Assembly: GCA_019802505.1 (NCBI GenBank)
Contig: JAFMOC010000003.1
Span: 4,216,001 to 4,280,000, forward strand
Source: Corydoras sp. C115
Lineage: Eukaryota > Chordata > Actinopteri > Siluriformes > Callichthyidae
Length of the DNA: 64,000 nucleotides
Direction: 5' to 3'
The notes below the pieces were generated by a model. The model did no database searches, was not told the DNA's origin, and worked only from the letters and a program-made list of their open reading frames with translations. The position numbers were made by a program, and so were the translations under genes. This document shows positions 33,905 through 49,118 of the stretch, one piece after another; the stretch's first letter is position 1; the number at the start of each line of letters is the position of its first letter.

Positions 33905-34235
33905 GTGGCTTAGTGGTTTACAAGTTCGCCTCTCGGCACTAGGGGTCTGGGTTCAAATCCCCATTTGGGTGGAGTTTCCATGTTCTCTCCGTGTCCGCGT
34001 GGGTTTCCTCCGGGTTCTCCGGTTTCCTCCCACAGTCCAAAAACATGGATCAAGGTCAACTGAGTTCTTCAAATTACCCCATTATAGAGTGTGTTTGTGT
34101 GTGTGTGTTTGTGTGTTTGAATCTGTGCCCAGCGATAGATAGGCGCCCTGTCCTGGGTGTATCTGCCCAGCGCCCGAAACGTTCTCCCCTGGATGGGCAT
34201 GTGGAACCCTCCCGGAAGATAATGGATGGATGGAT
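33902..34235 (+). mobile_element. DANA-like SINE just upstream of the TMEM47-like gene
   Basis: Ends in GATGGATGGATG 178 bases before the start codon at 34413, so the proximal promoter or 5' UTR must lie partly in this SINE or in the short gap after it. Confidence 0.75.
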
Positions 34236-34412
34236 GTTCATTAGCTGCCTCTTGTAATACATTGGTGCCCCCTGCTGGGTGGAACCAGCATCGTGCAACA
34301 ACTACACAGCAAACGCACAGAATCGCCACCCACTATTCCCGTAAACTTTTTGAGAGAAAGAAAGGAAGAAAATAAGAGAGACAAGCATCGTTTCCATCTC
34401 CTGACGTACGAC

Positions 34413-34854
34413 ATGCTGGTGAATAATGTGACCGTCCAGCTGCTCGCGCTGTTTTGCGTGTTCCTTGCCTTGCTGCTGGACCTGAGCGCGATTGCGAGCC
34501 CTGCGTGGGTAACATCCGAAGAGCTCGCTCTGTCTTTATGGCGCTCCTGTACTGACAGCGGACCCGCGTGGATTTGCACATCCACACTGGCTTTCGGTAA
34601 GCGCATCTGCAAACGCACCTGACAGCATTCATGATTCCACACATTAAAGTCCTTCCCCGAACTTAGAACGTGCAGCCTGCACATGTTTGCTCTGCGTGGG
34701 TGCGTATTGGCCCACTGTTATCTTTAAATAAGAGGGTCGTTTGCTTTTATCAGTCAATTATTTCCGAGTGGGTTTCTCCGGGATCTCCGGTTTCCTCCCA
34801 AAATCCAAAACCATGGATTCAAGGTAAATTGAATGCTCTAAATTGCCCCATATA

Positions 34855-34886
<32 letters not shown>

Positions 34887-35349
34887 TGGTATGAGTGAGT
34901 GTGCCCAGCAATAGATTGGCACCCTGTCCATCCATCCATTATCTTACGCTTTATCCTGTACTAGGGTCGTGGAGAGGGGTTCCACATGCCCTTCCAGGTG
35001 GAGAACATTTTGGGCCTTTAGCAGATACATCCAGGACAGGGTGCCAATCTATCACTGGGCACACACTTACTCACACAGACACACACAAACACACCCTATA
35101 TTGGGCAATTTGGAGAATTCAATTGACTTGTTTTTGGATTGTGGGAGGAAACCCGAGAACCCGGAGGAAACCCACGCAGACATGGGGAGTACATGGAAAC
35201 TACACCCAGATTAGGATTCGAACCGGGAAGCACCCGGAAATGAAAAAAAAAAAAACATGGGGGGGGGGGAGTGTAGGTGCTGGGCAGATACACCCAGGAC
35301 AGAGCACCAATCTGTCGCTAGGCACATTCACACACACACAGACACACTT

Positions 35350-35391
<42 letters not shown>

Positions 35392-38042
35392 TGAGTGTGT
35401 GTGTTAGTGAGTGAGTGAGTAGTTTTTATTAATTATGAATGTTTGTTTTGGATGCTTTTAAGTATTATAATTCCAATAATTTTAAGTCCCCATTTTACTC
35501 GAAAAAAAAAGATCATGAATTTCTTGAATTTAATACTAATAACGATGAATTCAGGAACTACAAAATCTCATCATCTTTCACTTAATCCTATACTAAGGAC
35601 TAGGGTCACGGGGGATTCCGCATGCCCATGCCCAAATATTAAGATATAATTGCTGAAGCAAGTCAAACGTGAGTTTGTCTTACAGACAAACTCCTTAATG
35701 GCAGTTTGTTTGTAAGACAAACTCATACATTTACATTTAGTCATTTAGCAGATGCTTTTATCCAAAGCGACTTACAAATGAGAACATCACAAGTCAGAAG
35801 TGATGCAGAAAACCAACTACACTGATTTTATGCAGTTAAATGAATATCCTGTAACATTCCCCTATAACATTCACTATAGGGGTGAATATTATTATATAAT
35901 CATTTCGAAGGGAGAGTTATGACTCAGTATAGTATTGGATTTCAACCCCCCCACCCTGCTCCACCCAGTGTAATGGATCATTTTTATGTATTAAAATGTG
36001 CATCATGTCTGTCTAAATCTCAAGAAAACAATTTAAAATAGTTTTTGCTTATTTCCTAGCTCTAACTTTTAGTTGTATTTTTTTATTATTTCAAGTGTAC
36101 TTCAGTACAGAGATTTTTTGAGAGAAAAAAAAGGTTTTACATATGTTAACTGTGCCAGACAGCTGTGCTGTGTCTGTGTGAGAGAGAATGTGTTTATTAG
36201 ACAAACTTCTATAAACAGCTGCACACATATGGAGAAATTAGTTTTTTTCCCTCAGCTCAGAACAATGGAGTTATTGTTAATAAACTCCCCTATCTCTCTA
36301 AATTTAAGGTTCTTTATTAGTATTACAAAGTTAATTTTGTATTATTAAAGCTTACAGAGCGCAAACATTTTGTAGTTTTATGGTGTGATATAGTAATAAT
36401 AGTTTAATCTCATCTCATTAACTTCCACTTAGTCCTATACTAGGGAGTAGATTTGTAAGGGCGTTTTCCATGCCCATTCAGGGAAGAATGTTTCAGGCGC
36501 TGGCCAGATACACCAGAACAGGGCGTCAATCTAGTTCTGGGCACACTCACTCACACATACACACACTATATAGGGGCAATTTAGATATGGGCAATTTAGA
36601 GTAGCCAATTTAACCTTTTTTTGTACTGTGTAAGAAAAAACTTACGCAGACACAGGGAGAACATGAGAACTCCACCCGCGATTGGAATTCGAACCTGGTT
36701 CCCCAGCACTGAGAGGCAAACGCTACCCATTACACCACTGTGCCACCCTTAGTAACAATAATAATAAAAATCTCTCTCTTTCTATGTAATATAATTTCAT
36801 AAATTATGTAAATAAAATAAAATAATAAATGATAAGTCTTGTTCAGCATACACTTGAACCATGGTCTAAATTAACAATTAATTTTCATTTTTAAAGGAAT
36901 ATTTTTAAATCACTTTCACAATGCACATACATGACCTGCAGTTTAATGCATTTTAGCCGCTACAACAGAACCTTTAAAATGCTTATTACTCAGTTTTAAC
37001 CAAGGAAGTGAGTTTACAGCGCATTAGAGGGCATAAACACCTCGTCTATTAACAAACATTTATCTTCAAACAGTAGATGGCGTGTTATCCTTATCTCATA
37101 GAGTTTTAAACTATCATTTGAGAAACTGCATTATCTGGTTTCTTTTTAGGATTAAAACAGTTTCAGCTTCATATACAACTCAATTACTTAAATGTAGAAC
37201 AAAGTAAGTAAAATAGTGCTGCTAGTTCCAATTTGGCTAATTCTCTCTATTTCTTTTAATGTACACATTTATGTCTCTTTTTTTCAACATGTTTATATAT
37301 CATTTTCTCTCATTTTCAGATTGGCAGATTGCAACACTGGTGTTGTTGCTTTCAGGGGCATCAGTGGCGTTGTTGTCATTTCTGGTGGCTCTGATAGCTC
37401 TGTGCACAGAACCCAACATAAAACACAATCACACAATTGCAGTCTTTCTCTTTACAGCAGGTAAAAATACTTATTCACTCTTAACAGTAATTTTGTAAGA
37501 TTATGAAGTTCCCAATTAAAGGTCCAGAATGCACAGTACTATACCATATATTAAAGAATTTAATGCAAAAAAATGTTTTTTTGTACTATCAGTTAAAATA
37601 TATTTAATAAAAGGGCACATTGTAAATATTTTTTATGTACATATTAATTTCATACATATTATATTTGTATAGATAGGTTGCCAACTTTCTGCAGAATCAA
37701 TCGATACTGACAAATTGGACAAATGTCGGACAACTTCCAAAGTGCAAAACTGCATTAAATTAAATTTAATTTCCTAGTATAAAGGATAAAAAAAATCTTT
37801 ATTCACTTACCTATTAATTAGAATTTAGTGTCATTAAAAACAAATATAAAGAAAAAAAAATATTTTCTTTGTTCTTGTGTCTGTTAAAGGTTTGGAATTA
37901 GGTATTTTTTTAAAAATGTAAAAATACATATTGTAGACTATAAAAGCTATAGATCTGTAGACAGGCAATTGTATTATTTGTTATTCTCACTCTATTATTA
38001 TTATTATTATTATTATTAATATTATTTGTAGTAGTAGTAGTA

Positions 38043-38075
<33 letters not shown>

Positions 38076-38680
38076 GGGCGTGGTGTAATAATAATAATAG
38101 GGGTGGTGTAGTGGTTAGTATGTTTGCCTCTCAGCGCTGACCCGATCTGGGTGGAGTTTCCATGTTCTTCCCGTGTCTGTGTGGTTTTTTTCCAGATTCT
38201 CTGTTTTTTTCCAACAGTTAAAAAACATGGATTTAAGGTAAATTGTCCTCTCTAAATTGCCCCTATCTAAATTGCCTCTTTATAATGTGTGTGTGTGTGT
38301 GTGTGTGTGTGTGTTCCCAGCAATAGATTGCGCCCTGTCCAGGGTGTATCTACCCAGTGCCCAAAATGGTTTCCCTGGATGGGCATGGGGAATTCCCCAT
38401 GACCCTCATCCCCAGCATAAGATCAAGTGGAAAATAATAAAGAATTTCTCTTATTTTGTCTTTTTATATATTTTCTCTTTTTCTCTCTCGTCCAACAGTG
38501 GCCCTGCAGGCATGTGCTCTCATTCTATATTCAATTAAATTCACAGATGGAAAAAATCTTCACCTATACCATGAGTTTAACTGGGGTTATGGACTCGGAT
38601 GGGGAGCTACTATTTTGATGTTGGGCGGAGGGATTCTGCTGTGTCTCCAAATGGAAATATATGAGGCCGAGCTGTACTGA
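34413..38680 (+). CDS. tmem47: TMEM47-like four-pass membrane protein, 3 exons, 168 residues
   Basis: Coding exons are 34413-34596, 37320-37460 and 38499-38680; both introns are phase 1 with GT/AG borders (CG|GTAAGC, TTTCAG|AT, CAG|GTAAAA, CAACAG|TG). Segments: membrane spans near 9-29, 66-90, 100-120 and 138-158; first extracellular loop with SPAWVT, a SLW-x2-C and a second Cys (46 and 55), the claudin/PMP22-type pattern; and the TMEM47 hallmarks DWQIATL (62-68), YSIKF (119-123) and YHEFNWGYGLGWGATI (132-147). Human TMEM47 is 181 residues; this one has a shorter N terminus. TMEM47 acts at cell junctions; that role is known of the family and inferred here. It may be tmem47 itself or a paralog. 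The start was chosen because it is the only Met just before span 1; an upstream Met at 34293 would add a charged stretch. Confidence 0.88.
34764..35352. mobile_element. Inverted SINE pair plus fragment in TMEM47-like intron 1
   Basis: 34764-34925 is a plus fragment, 34928-35230 a minus copy and 35269-35352 a further minus fragment. The first two abut tail to tail and could fold back in the pre-mRNA. Confidence 0.65.
35560..35635 (-). mobile_element. DANA-like SINE tail fragment
   Basis: CTTAATCCTATACTAAGGAC followed by CGCATGCCCATGCCC; only the 3' part of a minus copy. Confidence 0.45.
35670..35724. repeat. Perfect 15-bp inverted repeat (hairpin)
   Basis: TGAGTTTGTCTTACA (35670-35684) pairs with TGTAAGACAAACTCA (35710-35724) across a 25-base loop that contains a further partial copy of the arm. 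Confidence 0.75.
35726..35830 (-). mobile_element. V-SINE/HE1-like tail fragment
   Basis: CATTTACATTTAGTCATTTA through TCCAAAGCGACTTACAAATG, in TMEM47-like intron 1. Confidence 0.55.
36409..36749 (-). mobile_element. DANA-like SINE, minus, in TMEM47-like intron 1
   Basis: From the reversed tail (CATCTCATTAACTTCCACTT) to the reversed head (CACCACTGTGCCACCC); diverged. Confidence 0.65.
37981..38090. repeat. (ATT)n/(AGT)n/(AAT)n trinucleotide block
   Basis: Runs of TTA, then TAG, then AAT units in intron 2 of the TMEM47-like gene, immediately before a SINE. Confidence 0.8.
38099..38440 (+). mobile_element. DANA-like SINE, plus, 60 bases before TMEM47-like exon 3
   Basis: Head GGGTGGTGTAGTGGTTAG to tail AAGTGGAAAATAATAAAG. 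It sits so close to the exon 3 acceptor (38498) that the branch point region lies at its edge. Confidence 0.7.
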
Positions 38681-38905
38681 GGGTCTCCTGCTTGAACACT
38701 GGGAGATTTGAGTAGCCGTCAAAACAAAAATGAAGCCCATTGGTGATACTTTAATATATGAGTTTATTGACAACTACTCGCTTTGTGGTGCCTCGTGCCA
38801 AGACTTTTAGCTTTAGAAATCATCTTTAAACAAGATCACACATCATGATCCGCATACAGCTTTCTCACTTTATTCCGTAAGCTTGTGTTGTTATTTTTGC
38901 ATTCT

Positions 38906-38911
38906 AATAAA
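38906..38911 (+). terminator. Poly(A) signal of the TMEM47-like gene
   Basis: AATAAA 225 bases after the stop codon, the first canonical signal downstream. Confidence 0.6.
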
Positions 38912-38989
38912 GCTGAATGATGCACGGTTATTAAAAATAGTTTTTTTCATAAAATGCTTATAATTAAAATAATCACACTCTACTAAGGT

Positions 38990-39779
38990 TTTATTTGCAT
39001 TGTCATTTAGCAGATGCTTTTATCCAAAGAGACTTTAACCTTTACTTACTTTTTTAAAGTTAGTTGTAAAGTGTTTTTATAATAAACTACTGTGGTGTGA
39101 ACAGGGCAGATGCATGATCATTTCATTATCCTGTTTTTCACACAGCAGACACATAGGCGGACACATTCATGTCCACAGGCAATTTAGTAATTGTATCATT
39201 TAGTTTTTGGACTGTGGCAGAAAACACATTTTTCTGCCACAAAAAACAAACATTCCATTTTAAAGTAACTAATTGTGTACTCTGTGTAATGACTTGTACA
39301 ATAAATTTTAATGAACAGAAACATTATGTATAAGTGACTGAGCTAAATTCATTACATAATCTTTTTTGACTACTTTGCTGACACACAGAGGATTTTGTCC
39401 TCCACATTTAACCAGTCAGAGAATTTAGAGTTTTCAAAGGTTTTATAGACTAATGAGATGCGATGGATGGATACATATGATTGGATCAGAGCTTCACTTT
39501 GACACCTCACACATAGACTTGTGTTATTAAAGATATCCTAGTCAAAATCACTTTCAAAAGACATTTTCTTTTCTTCAGTTGTACAGGAAAAAAAGTCAAG
39601 AGGAAGTGAAGAATCTGTCTATGAGACCATGACTTTCAAAAAGAGAACTTGAAGGCTTTATTTTCTAGGACATAACAAATTGTTGCATTGACTAAACAAT
39701 ATAAATGTTTTAATATTTTTGAATGATTTTTCTGTTCTATATTTTAAAATCCAAGCACTTTCACAGGTGTTAGATTTCC

Positions 39780-39780
<1 letters not shown>
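38990..39780. other. No gene recognised
   Basis: A V-SINE-like fragment at about 39000-39035 (CATTTAGCAGATGCTTTTAT). The remainder is AT-rich. A short frame with a tyrosine motif at 39584-39652 is discussed as a finding. Confidence 0.4.
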
Positions 39781-42897
<3,117 letters not shown>

Positions 42898-45800
42898 ATG
42901 GAACAATCTGAGTGTGTAAGGACTGAGGATGTGTACGAGACTCTCAAGCATCCTGCTGCATTGAAGAACACTTACTCGGCACCCGGTAACCTTTATATTC
43001 ATCAGTACAAAAATCACTGTCATCCAAAATAGCATTCAAATTTTTTTTATTCTTTCTGTAATTTATATCTTAGAATCGACAAGGAAAAGAAACTTTGTGG
43101 TGGTTTTGCTGTTCCTCAACTCCTTGCTGCTTATTACTGTGCTGATAATCATTGTAACTCTCAGTAAGTAATTAATGAATGCAAAATCTGAATTATTAAT
43201 CATAATATAAATAAAAGTAAGCCCTAAAAATGTAAGCTTTTAAAAAAATGTATCATATTATTATTATTATTATTATTGTTCTTTTTAAAGGGCGGCACGG
43301 TGGCTTAGTGGTTAGCACGTTCGCCTCTCAGCGCTAGGGATTCCCGGTTCGAATCCCCATCTGGGTGGAGTTTCCATGTTCTCCCCGTGTCTGCGTGGGT
43401 TTCCTCCGGGTTCTCCGGTTTCCTCCCACAGTCCAAAAACATGAATCAAGTCAATTGGATTCTCAAAAATTGCCCCATATAGAATGTGTGTGTGAGTGTG
43501 TGTGCCCAGCGATGGATTGGCGCCCTGTCCTGGGTCTATATGCCCAGCGCCCGAGACGTTCTCCCCTGGATGGGCATGGGGAACCCCACCGCGACCCTAA
43601 TAGAGGATAAAGCGGGAGATAATGAATGAATGAATTATTGTTCTTTTTATCATCATCGTTATTGTTAATATTATTGTTGTTGATTTTGGTGGTGTAAATA
43701 AAATATATGTTCAAAACATGTTTTCAAAATGATACTTTTCTGATTCAATTCTGATTCATTACTAATTTGAAATAAATAAATAAATAAATGAACGTAATAA
43801 ATGTTTTGCAGTACTAAAACAAGAGCTGAGTGTTGAAGTGACTACAGTCTTTGCTAATGGTGAGTGTAAAATTTTAACAATTTTTAGTACCATGGTTTTG
43901 ACATGTTTAAACTGATATGGGCCAGGACAAACAAATTGTCATCTGTCCGTGATCTGCATCTGAAGAGTTATTCAGCTTAATTCATTCATTCATTCAATAA
44001 ACTTAAATACACAAGTCATTTGGCCATAAATAGTGAAAGAAGAATAAAGATAAATGTTATATAATGTACATGTCCTAGGGCCTGCTCCACGAAGCAAGCT
44101 TATAAAAACTTACTAATTTATTAACTTTTAAAAATTATGCTAATGTTGTTACTAGTTTGTACATAACGTTATTTTCATATCCAACTTATTTAATAGACTG
44201 ACAAATAGCTCCAATAACGTGTAACCTTACACAAATAATTATATAAATAAAAATAAAATGTGCTTTAGACATCTATATACATGCTTTAGTTGATTAATTC
44301 ATGTTAAAGTTCATTTTTGTGATTAAATGAAATGCAGTTTATTTGAGATTTTAATAGATGTTTTGTTAACCAGATGAAAATATTAAGGAGAGACAAGAGT
44401 TGTGGCAGCTTCATGATGATGCATTTTATTTAATTTGGGAAGCCAAAGGGAACTGCTCTGAAGCTAAAAGGTTCTGTGAGCAAAGAGATGCTACAATCGC
44501 AACTATAAAACCCACTAACAAGGTAGTGTACATTAAAACAATAAAATGGTCACTTCTAATAAAGTAATATTTATATGAACAGTACAGATCATGCGCTACC
44601 CACTAACAGGGGGGTCATCAGACCCAGGACAGGGTTCCATTGCACTGCGAGAGTCCAATGGTTGTGTCTTGTTCCATTATATATATGTGTATTGTATTTT
44701 TTTTTACTTATTTTAAACTTACAATTTAACTTATCTGCATTGTATGCAATAATGGACAAGTGTGTTTGATTATAGGAATGGTTGCTGTTTCAGTTGAAGA
44801 GGAAAACATTCTTAATTTATTCGGTGGGTTACAATTATTTATTTATAATTATTACAATTATTATTATTATTCATTCATTCATTATCTCCCGCTTTATCCT
44901 CTATTAGGGTCGCGGTGGGGTTCCCCATGCCCATCCAGGGGAGAACGTCTCGGGCGCTGGGCAGACAGACCCAGGACAGGGCGCCAATCCATCGCTGGGT
45001 ACACACTCACTCACACAGACACACTCTATATGGGGCAATTTAGAGAACTCAATTAACTTGATCCATGTTTTTGGACTGTGGGAGGAAACCGGAGAACCCG
45101 GAGGAAACCCACGCGGACACGGGGAAAACATGGAAACTCCACCCAGATGGGGATTCGAACCGGGAATCCCTAGTGCTGAGAGGCGAACGTGCTAACCACT
45201 AAGCCACCGTGCCGCCTTTTATTATTATTATTATTAATTTTATAAAATATATTTTATAGTTTATGTTGTGGCACGGTGGCTTAGTGGTTAGCACGTTCGC
45301 CTCTTGGCCCTAGGGATTCCCGGTTCGAATCCCCATCTGGGTGGAGTTTCCATGTTCTCCTTGTGTCCGTGTGGGTTTCCTCCGGGTTCTCCGGTTTCCT
45401 CCCACAGTCCAAAAATATGGATCAAGTCAATTGAGTTCTCCAAATTGCCCCTATAGAGTGTATTTGTGTGTGTGAGTGTGTGCCCAGCGATAGATTGGCG
45501 CCCTGTCCTGGGTGTATCTGCCCAGCGCCCGAGACATTCTCCCCTGGATGGACATGGGGAACCCCACCGCGACCCTAATAGAGGATAAAGCGGGAGATAA
45601 TGAATGAATGAATGTTTTATAGTTTATGTTGCGGCATGGTGGTTTAGTGGTTAGCACGTTCGCCTCTCAGCCCTAGGGATTCCCGGTTCGAATCCCCATC
45701 TGGGTGGAGTTTCCAGGTTCTCCGTGTGTCCGTGTGGGTTTCCTCCGGGTTCTCTGGTTTCCTCCCATAGTGCAAAAATATGAATCAAGTCAATTGAGTT

Positions 45801-47137
45801 CTCCAAATTGCCCCATATAGAGTGTGTTTGTGTGTGTGAGTGTGTGCCCAGCGATTGGCGCCCTGTCCTGGGTGTATCTGCCCAGTGCCCGAGACGTTCT
45901 CCCCTGGATGGACATGGGGAACCCCACCTCAACCCTAATAGAGGATAAAGGATGAATGAATGAATAATGAATGAATGAATGAATGAGTTTATGTTGCCTG
46001 AGCAAAACTATGAATGTTGTTTTTGTTATAAAGTTCTGATGTACATATTTAAATAGTTTTATATAATGTTGATAAAAATCCTCACTGTATTCAAACTCAT
46101 TATAGTTACTATTTCCTTGTTTTACAGCCTGAATGTATAGGGCTTAAATTTATAGGGCTCTAATGGTTTTCATACACAACATCATTTGACATTGTAATCA
46201 TTTTATTAATTAATGAACACTTTGAAAACAGGTATGGGGAATAATTCAGTAATATACTACTAGTTGTTCATGTATATTAATATTTTGAATGTTGTTGACA
46301 GTAACATAATCGCAAATCAATAATTATGGTCAAAATAATCCAGCGGTGTATTTATGGTGTGTTTCAAGCATGCAATCAAAACATAAAGAGCTCTAACAAG
46401 GCTGAAAAATTAATTATTTAACCAAAAATGAAAATGAAGGCACTCACAGATACTTGATCCACAGTATTGTTTAGAATACTTATTACTTGTTTTTAAAGGC
46501 TGCTTTCTAATACATTCCAATTTTGACCAAAAAGCACTGGCTAGGTAACTGAAATACACCAAAAAATGTGAATAGGTCAGCAATTTCTGAGGCACAGTAA
46601 TAGGTTGTGGCAAAACTAAAACCATAAGTGTTCAGCCAGCTGGAACAGTTGTTTGTTTGGTATAGTTATGTAGCCAACATCAAAGCCTTACCCAAAACAA
46701 TGCTAACCTAATATTTACTTTATACTTGTAATACATTGTATAATCCAGTTAACCTACAGATCTTTATGATAAACAGAAAGACTTACAAAATGCAACAGCT
46801 AGATACCTATGGTTTAGTAACTAAGTAATATTTATGTATAAAAGAACTGATTCTATGATATATGTCTTGTAAGGTATGTCAGCATCTGCTGCAAGTCAAT
46901 GGGATTAGACAAATACCGCTTTGACATAAACTCATATGGGTTGTTAAACACCAAGTGCAGCAAAGTGATTTCAAACAGTAGTAAAGGCTTGATATCATAG
47001 GACAGGAGGTGGGGTATTTTAAGACTAGTGTGAACTAACAGTTGCATGCATATTCAGAAATGGTCCTTGATATCTGTTATACTAATCAGATTACATTTAT
47101 ATAAATATACCTCTACTAGGGTCGGATCACACACATA

Positions 47138-47207
<70 letters not shown>

Positions 47208-47611
47208 TTCTCTATGGGGTGAACGTGCTAACCACTAAGCCAACGTGCCGTCCTGTGTTCAAATTATTTTCTAAAAAGCCTGTTAAAGTAGTAAGTGGGA
47301 ATCTAATGAGGTCAATTCTTTGTTTTCAGAGTAATGTGACGAATGAAGACCTGCCCCAGACTCTCCAGCAGTGTCCACACAATGATGATGAAATGGACTT
47401 AATGGTGGTTAAGGAAATGTATGGCTGGATTTGTGAATATAAAAATTGTATAGATCATTTGAAGACTTGGTTTAACTCTCTAGAAAGTGATGATGAGGAC
47501 TTTATTTATTATGGTATGATGGCTGAGTCCTCTGCAATAGGATTATTCCCTGTAATTGCGCTCTCTTCTCAACTTATTGTCCTGTTTTTTTGCCAAATGC
47601 TTTTTTACTAG
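42898..47611 (+). CDS. Lectin-like type II membrane receptor A, 6 exons, 234 residues
   Basis: Exons: 42898-42985, 43074-43163, 43812-43859, 44374-44522, 44776-44823 and 47330-47611; intron phases 1,1,1,0,0, all GT/AG. The exon plan (cytoplasmic, membrane, stalk, three lectin-fold exons) is that of NK-receptor/Dectin-type (group V) C-type lectin genes. Residues 1-35 are cytosolic, with TEDVYETL (Tyr13), an acidic YxxL like a hemITAM. 36-60 is a signal anchor. 61-85 is a short stalk. 86-177 is the reduced lectin-like domain: WQLHDDAFYLI, NCSEAKRFC (AxxxC, Cys110) and YGWICE (Cys176). The usual first Cys of the kCYf motif is Phe93. N102 and N143 are in N-glycosylation sequons. After a Cys181/acidic segment the protein ends in a hydrophobic tail (211-234) after SSA. 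No calcium-site EPN/QPD or WND motif. The ligand is unknown. The open frame holds across all six exons, so I regard it as a functional gene. Confidence 0.78.
43291..43634 (+). mobile_element. DANA-like SINE, plus, in gene A intron 2
   Basis: Full length, with a duplicated target around ATTGTTCTTTTT on both sides. Confidence 0.85.
44871..45986. mobile_element. Cluster of three SINEs in gene A intron 5
   Basis: 44871-45217 is minus; 45269-45614 and about 45632-45964 are plus. The target TTTTATAGTTTATGTTG occurs before the first plus copy, between the two plus copies, and in shortened form after the second, so two SINEs entered the same site in tandem. The minus and plus copies can pair in the transcript. 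Confidence 0.85.
47135..47208. repeat. (CA)n microsatellite in gene A intron 5
   Basis: A CA run with few interruptions, followed by a SINE-head remnant (GTGCTAACCACTAAGCCAAC) about 120-70 bases before exon 6. Confidence 0.85.
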
Positions 47612-47808
47612 ATTGTCAGCATATTAAAAAAATCCTATGAATTATGTAATATTTAGAAAGTTTTTACTTTAGAGTACACATGTATACTTGTCTGTATGTT
47701 GCTATGATACTTAATACTGTAATGCTTTATTTTGACATTTTTTAGAGCAGTGTATTTGTTACACAGATTTAAGTAAAAATTAATGTCATGCTGTATTTGT
47801 CTTTTCAA

Positions 47809-47814
47809 AATAAA
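47809..47814 (+). terminator. Poly(A) signal of gene A
   Basis: AATAAA about 200 bases after the stop at 47611. Confidence 0.55.
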
Positions 47815-47859
47815 ACACACAATTTGTAGATTTTGATACATTTCTTCAAATGATCCTTA

Positions 47860-49053
47860 GTAGCCCACATATGAAGTGTCATATAAGGCATCTTAAAGAC
47901 ATTTTTAGATGCCACAATAACTATATTTTTTGTAATTATATAAAATAGCAGACAGAAAATGCTCTAAATCTACAAAAGATAAAAGGTTAAGTTTTTTTTT
48001 TTTGTTACTTTTTGTTGATTTATCTTCCACTTAATCCTCTACTAGGGTTTTGTGTGTGTGTGGGGGGGTCCCATGCACATCCAGGGACGAACATTTTGGC
48101 GCTGGGCAAATACACCCAGGGCATCAAAGCACCCAGGGTCAATCTATCACTGGGCACACTCACTGACACAGGCACACACAACAACACATTATATAGGGCA
48201 ATTTAGAGCAATGTACCTTCAATGTACATTGAATCCATGTTTTAGGACTGTGGGAGGAAACCGGAGAACCCGGGGAAACCCATGCTTACCCGAGAAGAAT
48301 ATTAACACATTAAACTTGCCTATTTTGCAAAAAGTCTAATTATGATAAAACCAGCTCTGTCTGAATCTATGTCTCTTAAGTGTTGCTTAATTTCTCCATT
48401 TTTCTCTTGAGTCAAGCTGAAAGAATAACTTCCATTCCTTGCACTTTCATTTCCTATTTGCAAAGAATCTCCATGGGTAATAAGAACAACACTGCAGCTG
48501 GAATCACTTGCTAGTTCAGCATTGAACAGGGTAAGGATCTGGCTGGTCATACAGTGTCTTCATGTTTTAGAGCATTTGGAGTGAAAGCCCACTCGGCAGT
48601 GACCAAACCTCTCATTAGGAGAGGAGAAGAGGTCTAGAGTTCATTTTAACAATGAAAGCAGGTTTAATTTATTTGGGTCTAATGGGAAACATTATGTTTG
48701 TTGACCAACTTGAGAAAGACTGAACCCAAAGGACAATGCCCTTGTCACACAGCAAAATGGGCAAAGCCGGTTTCTTTAATCTAAAAACATTGCAACAATT
48801 AAATGACCACCCCAGAGTTGGGATATAAACCCAAAAGAAAACCTCTGAAAAATCCTTGGTGACCAAGAACCCACAAAAGAACTGTGGCTAAAACTAGCAC
48901 TAGTAATTTCCTGTGACTGCTGAAGTTATTTAAAGCAATGGCCTGTACACTTCCTACTGATTGTTGGCTGTGGTAGCCTTCAGAAAATTTAGTTGTAAAC
49001 TTTCTCCGTCAGTCATTGCTGTTCTCTATGTTGTTTACACAATGTAATTAATC

Positions 49054-49118
<65 letters not shown>

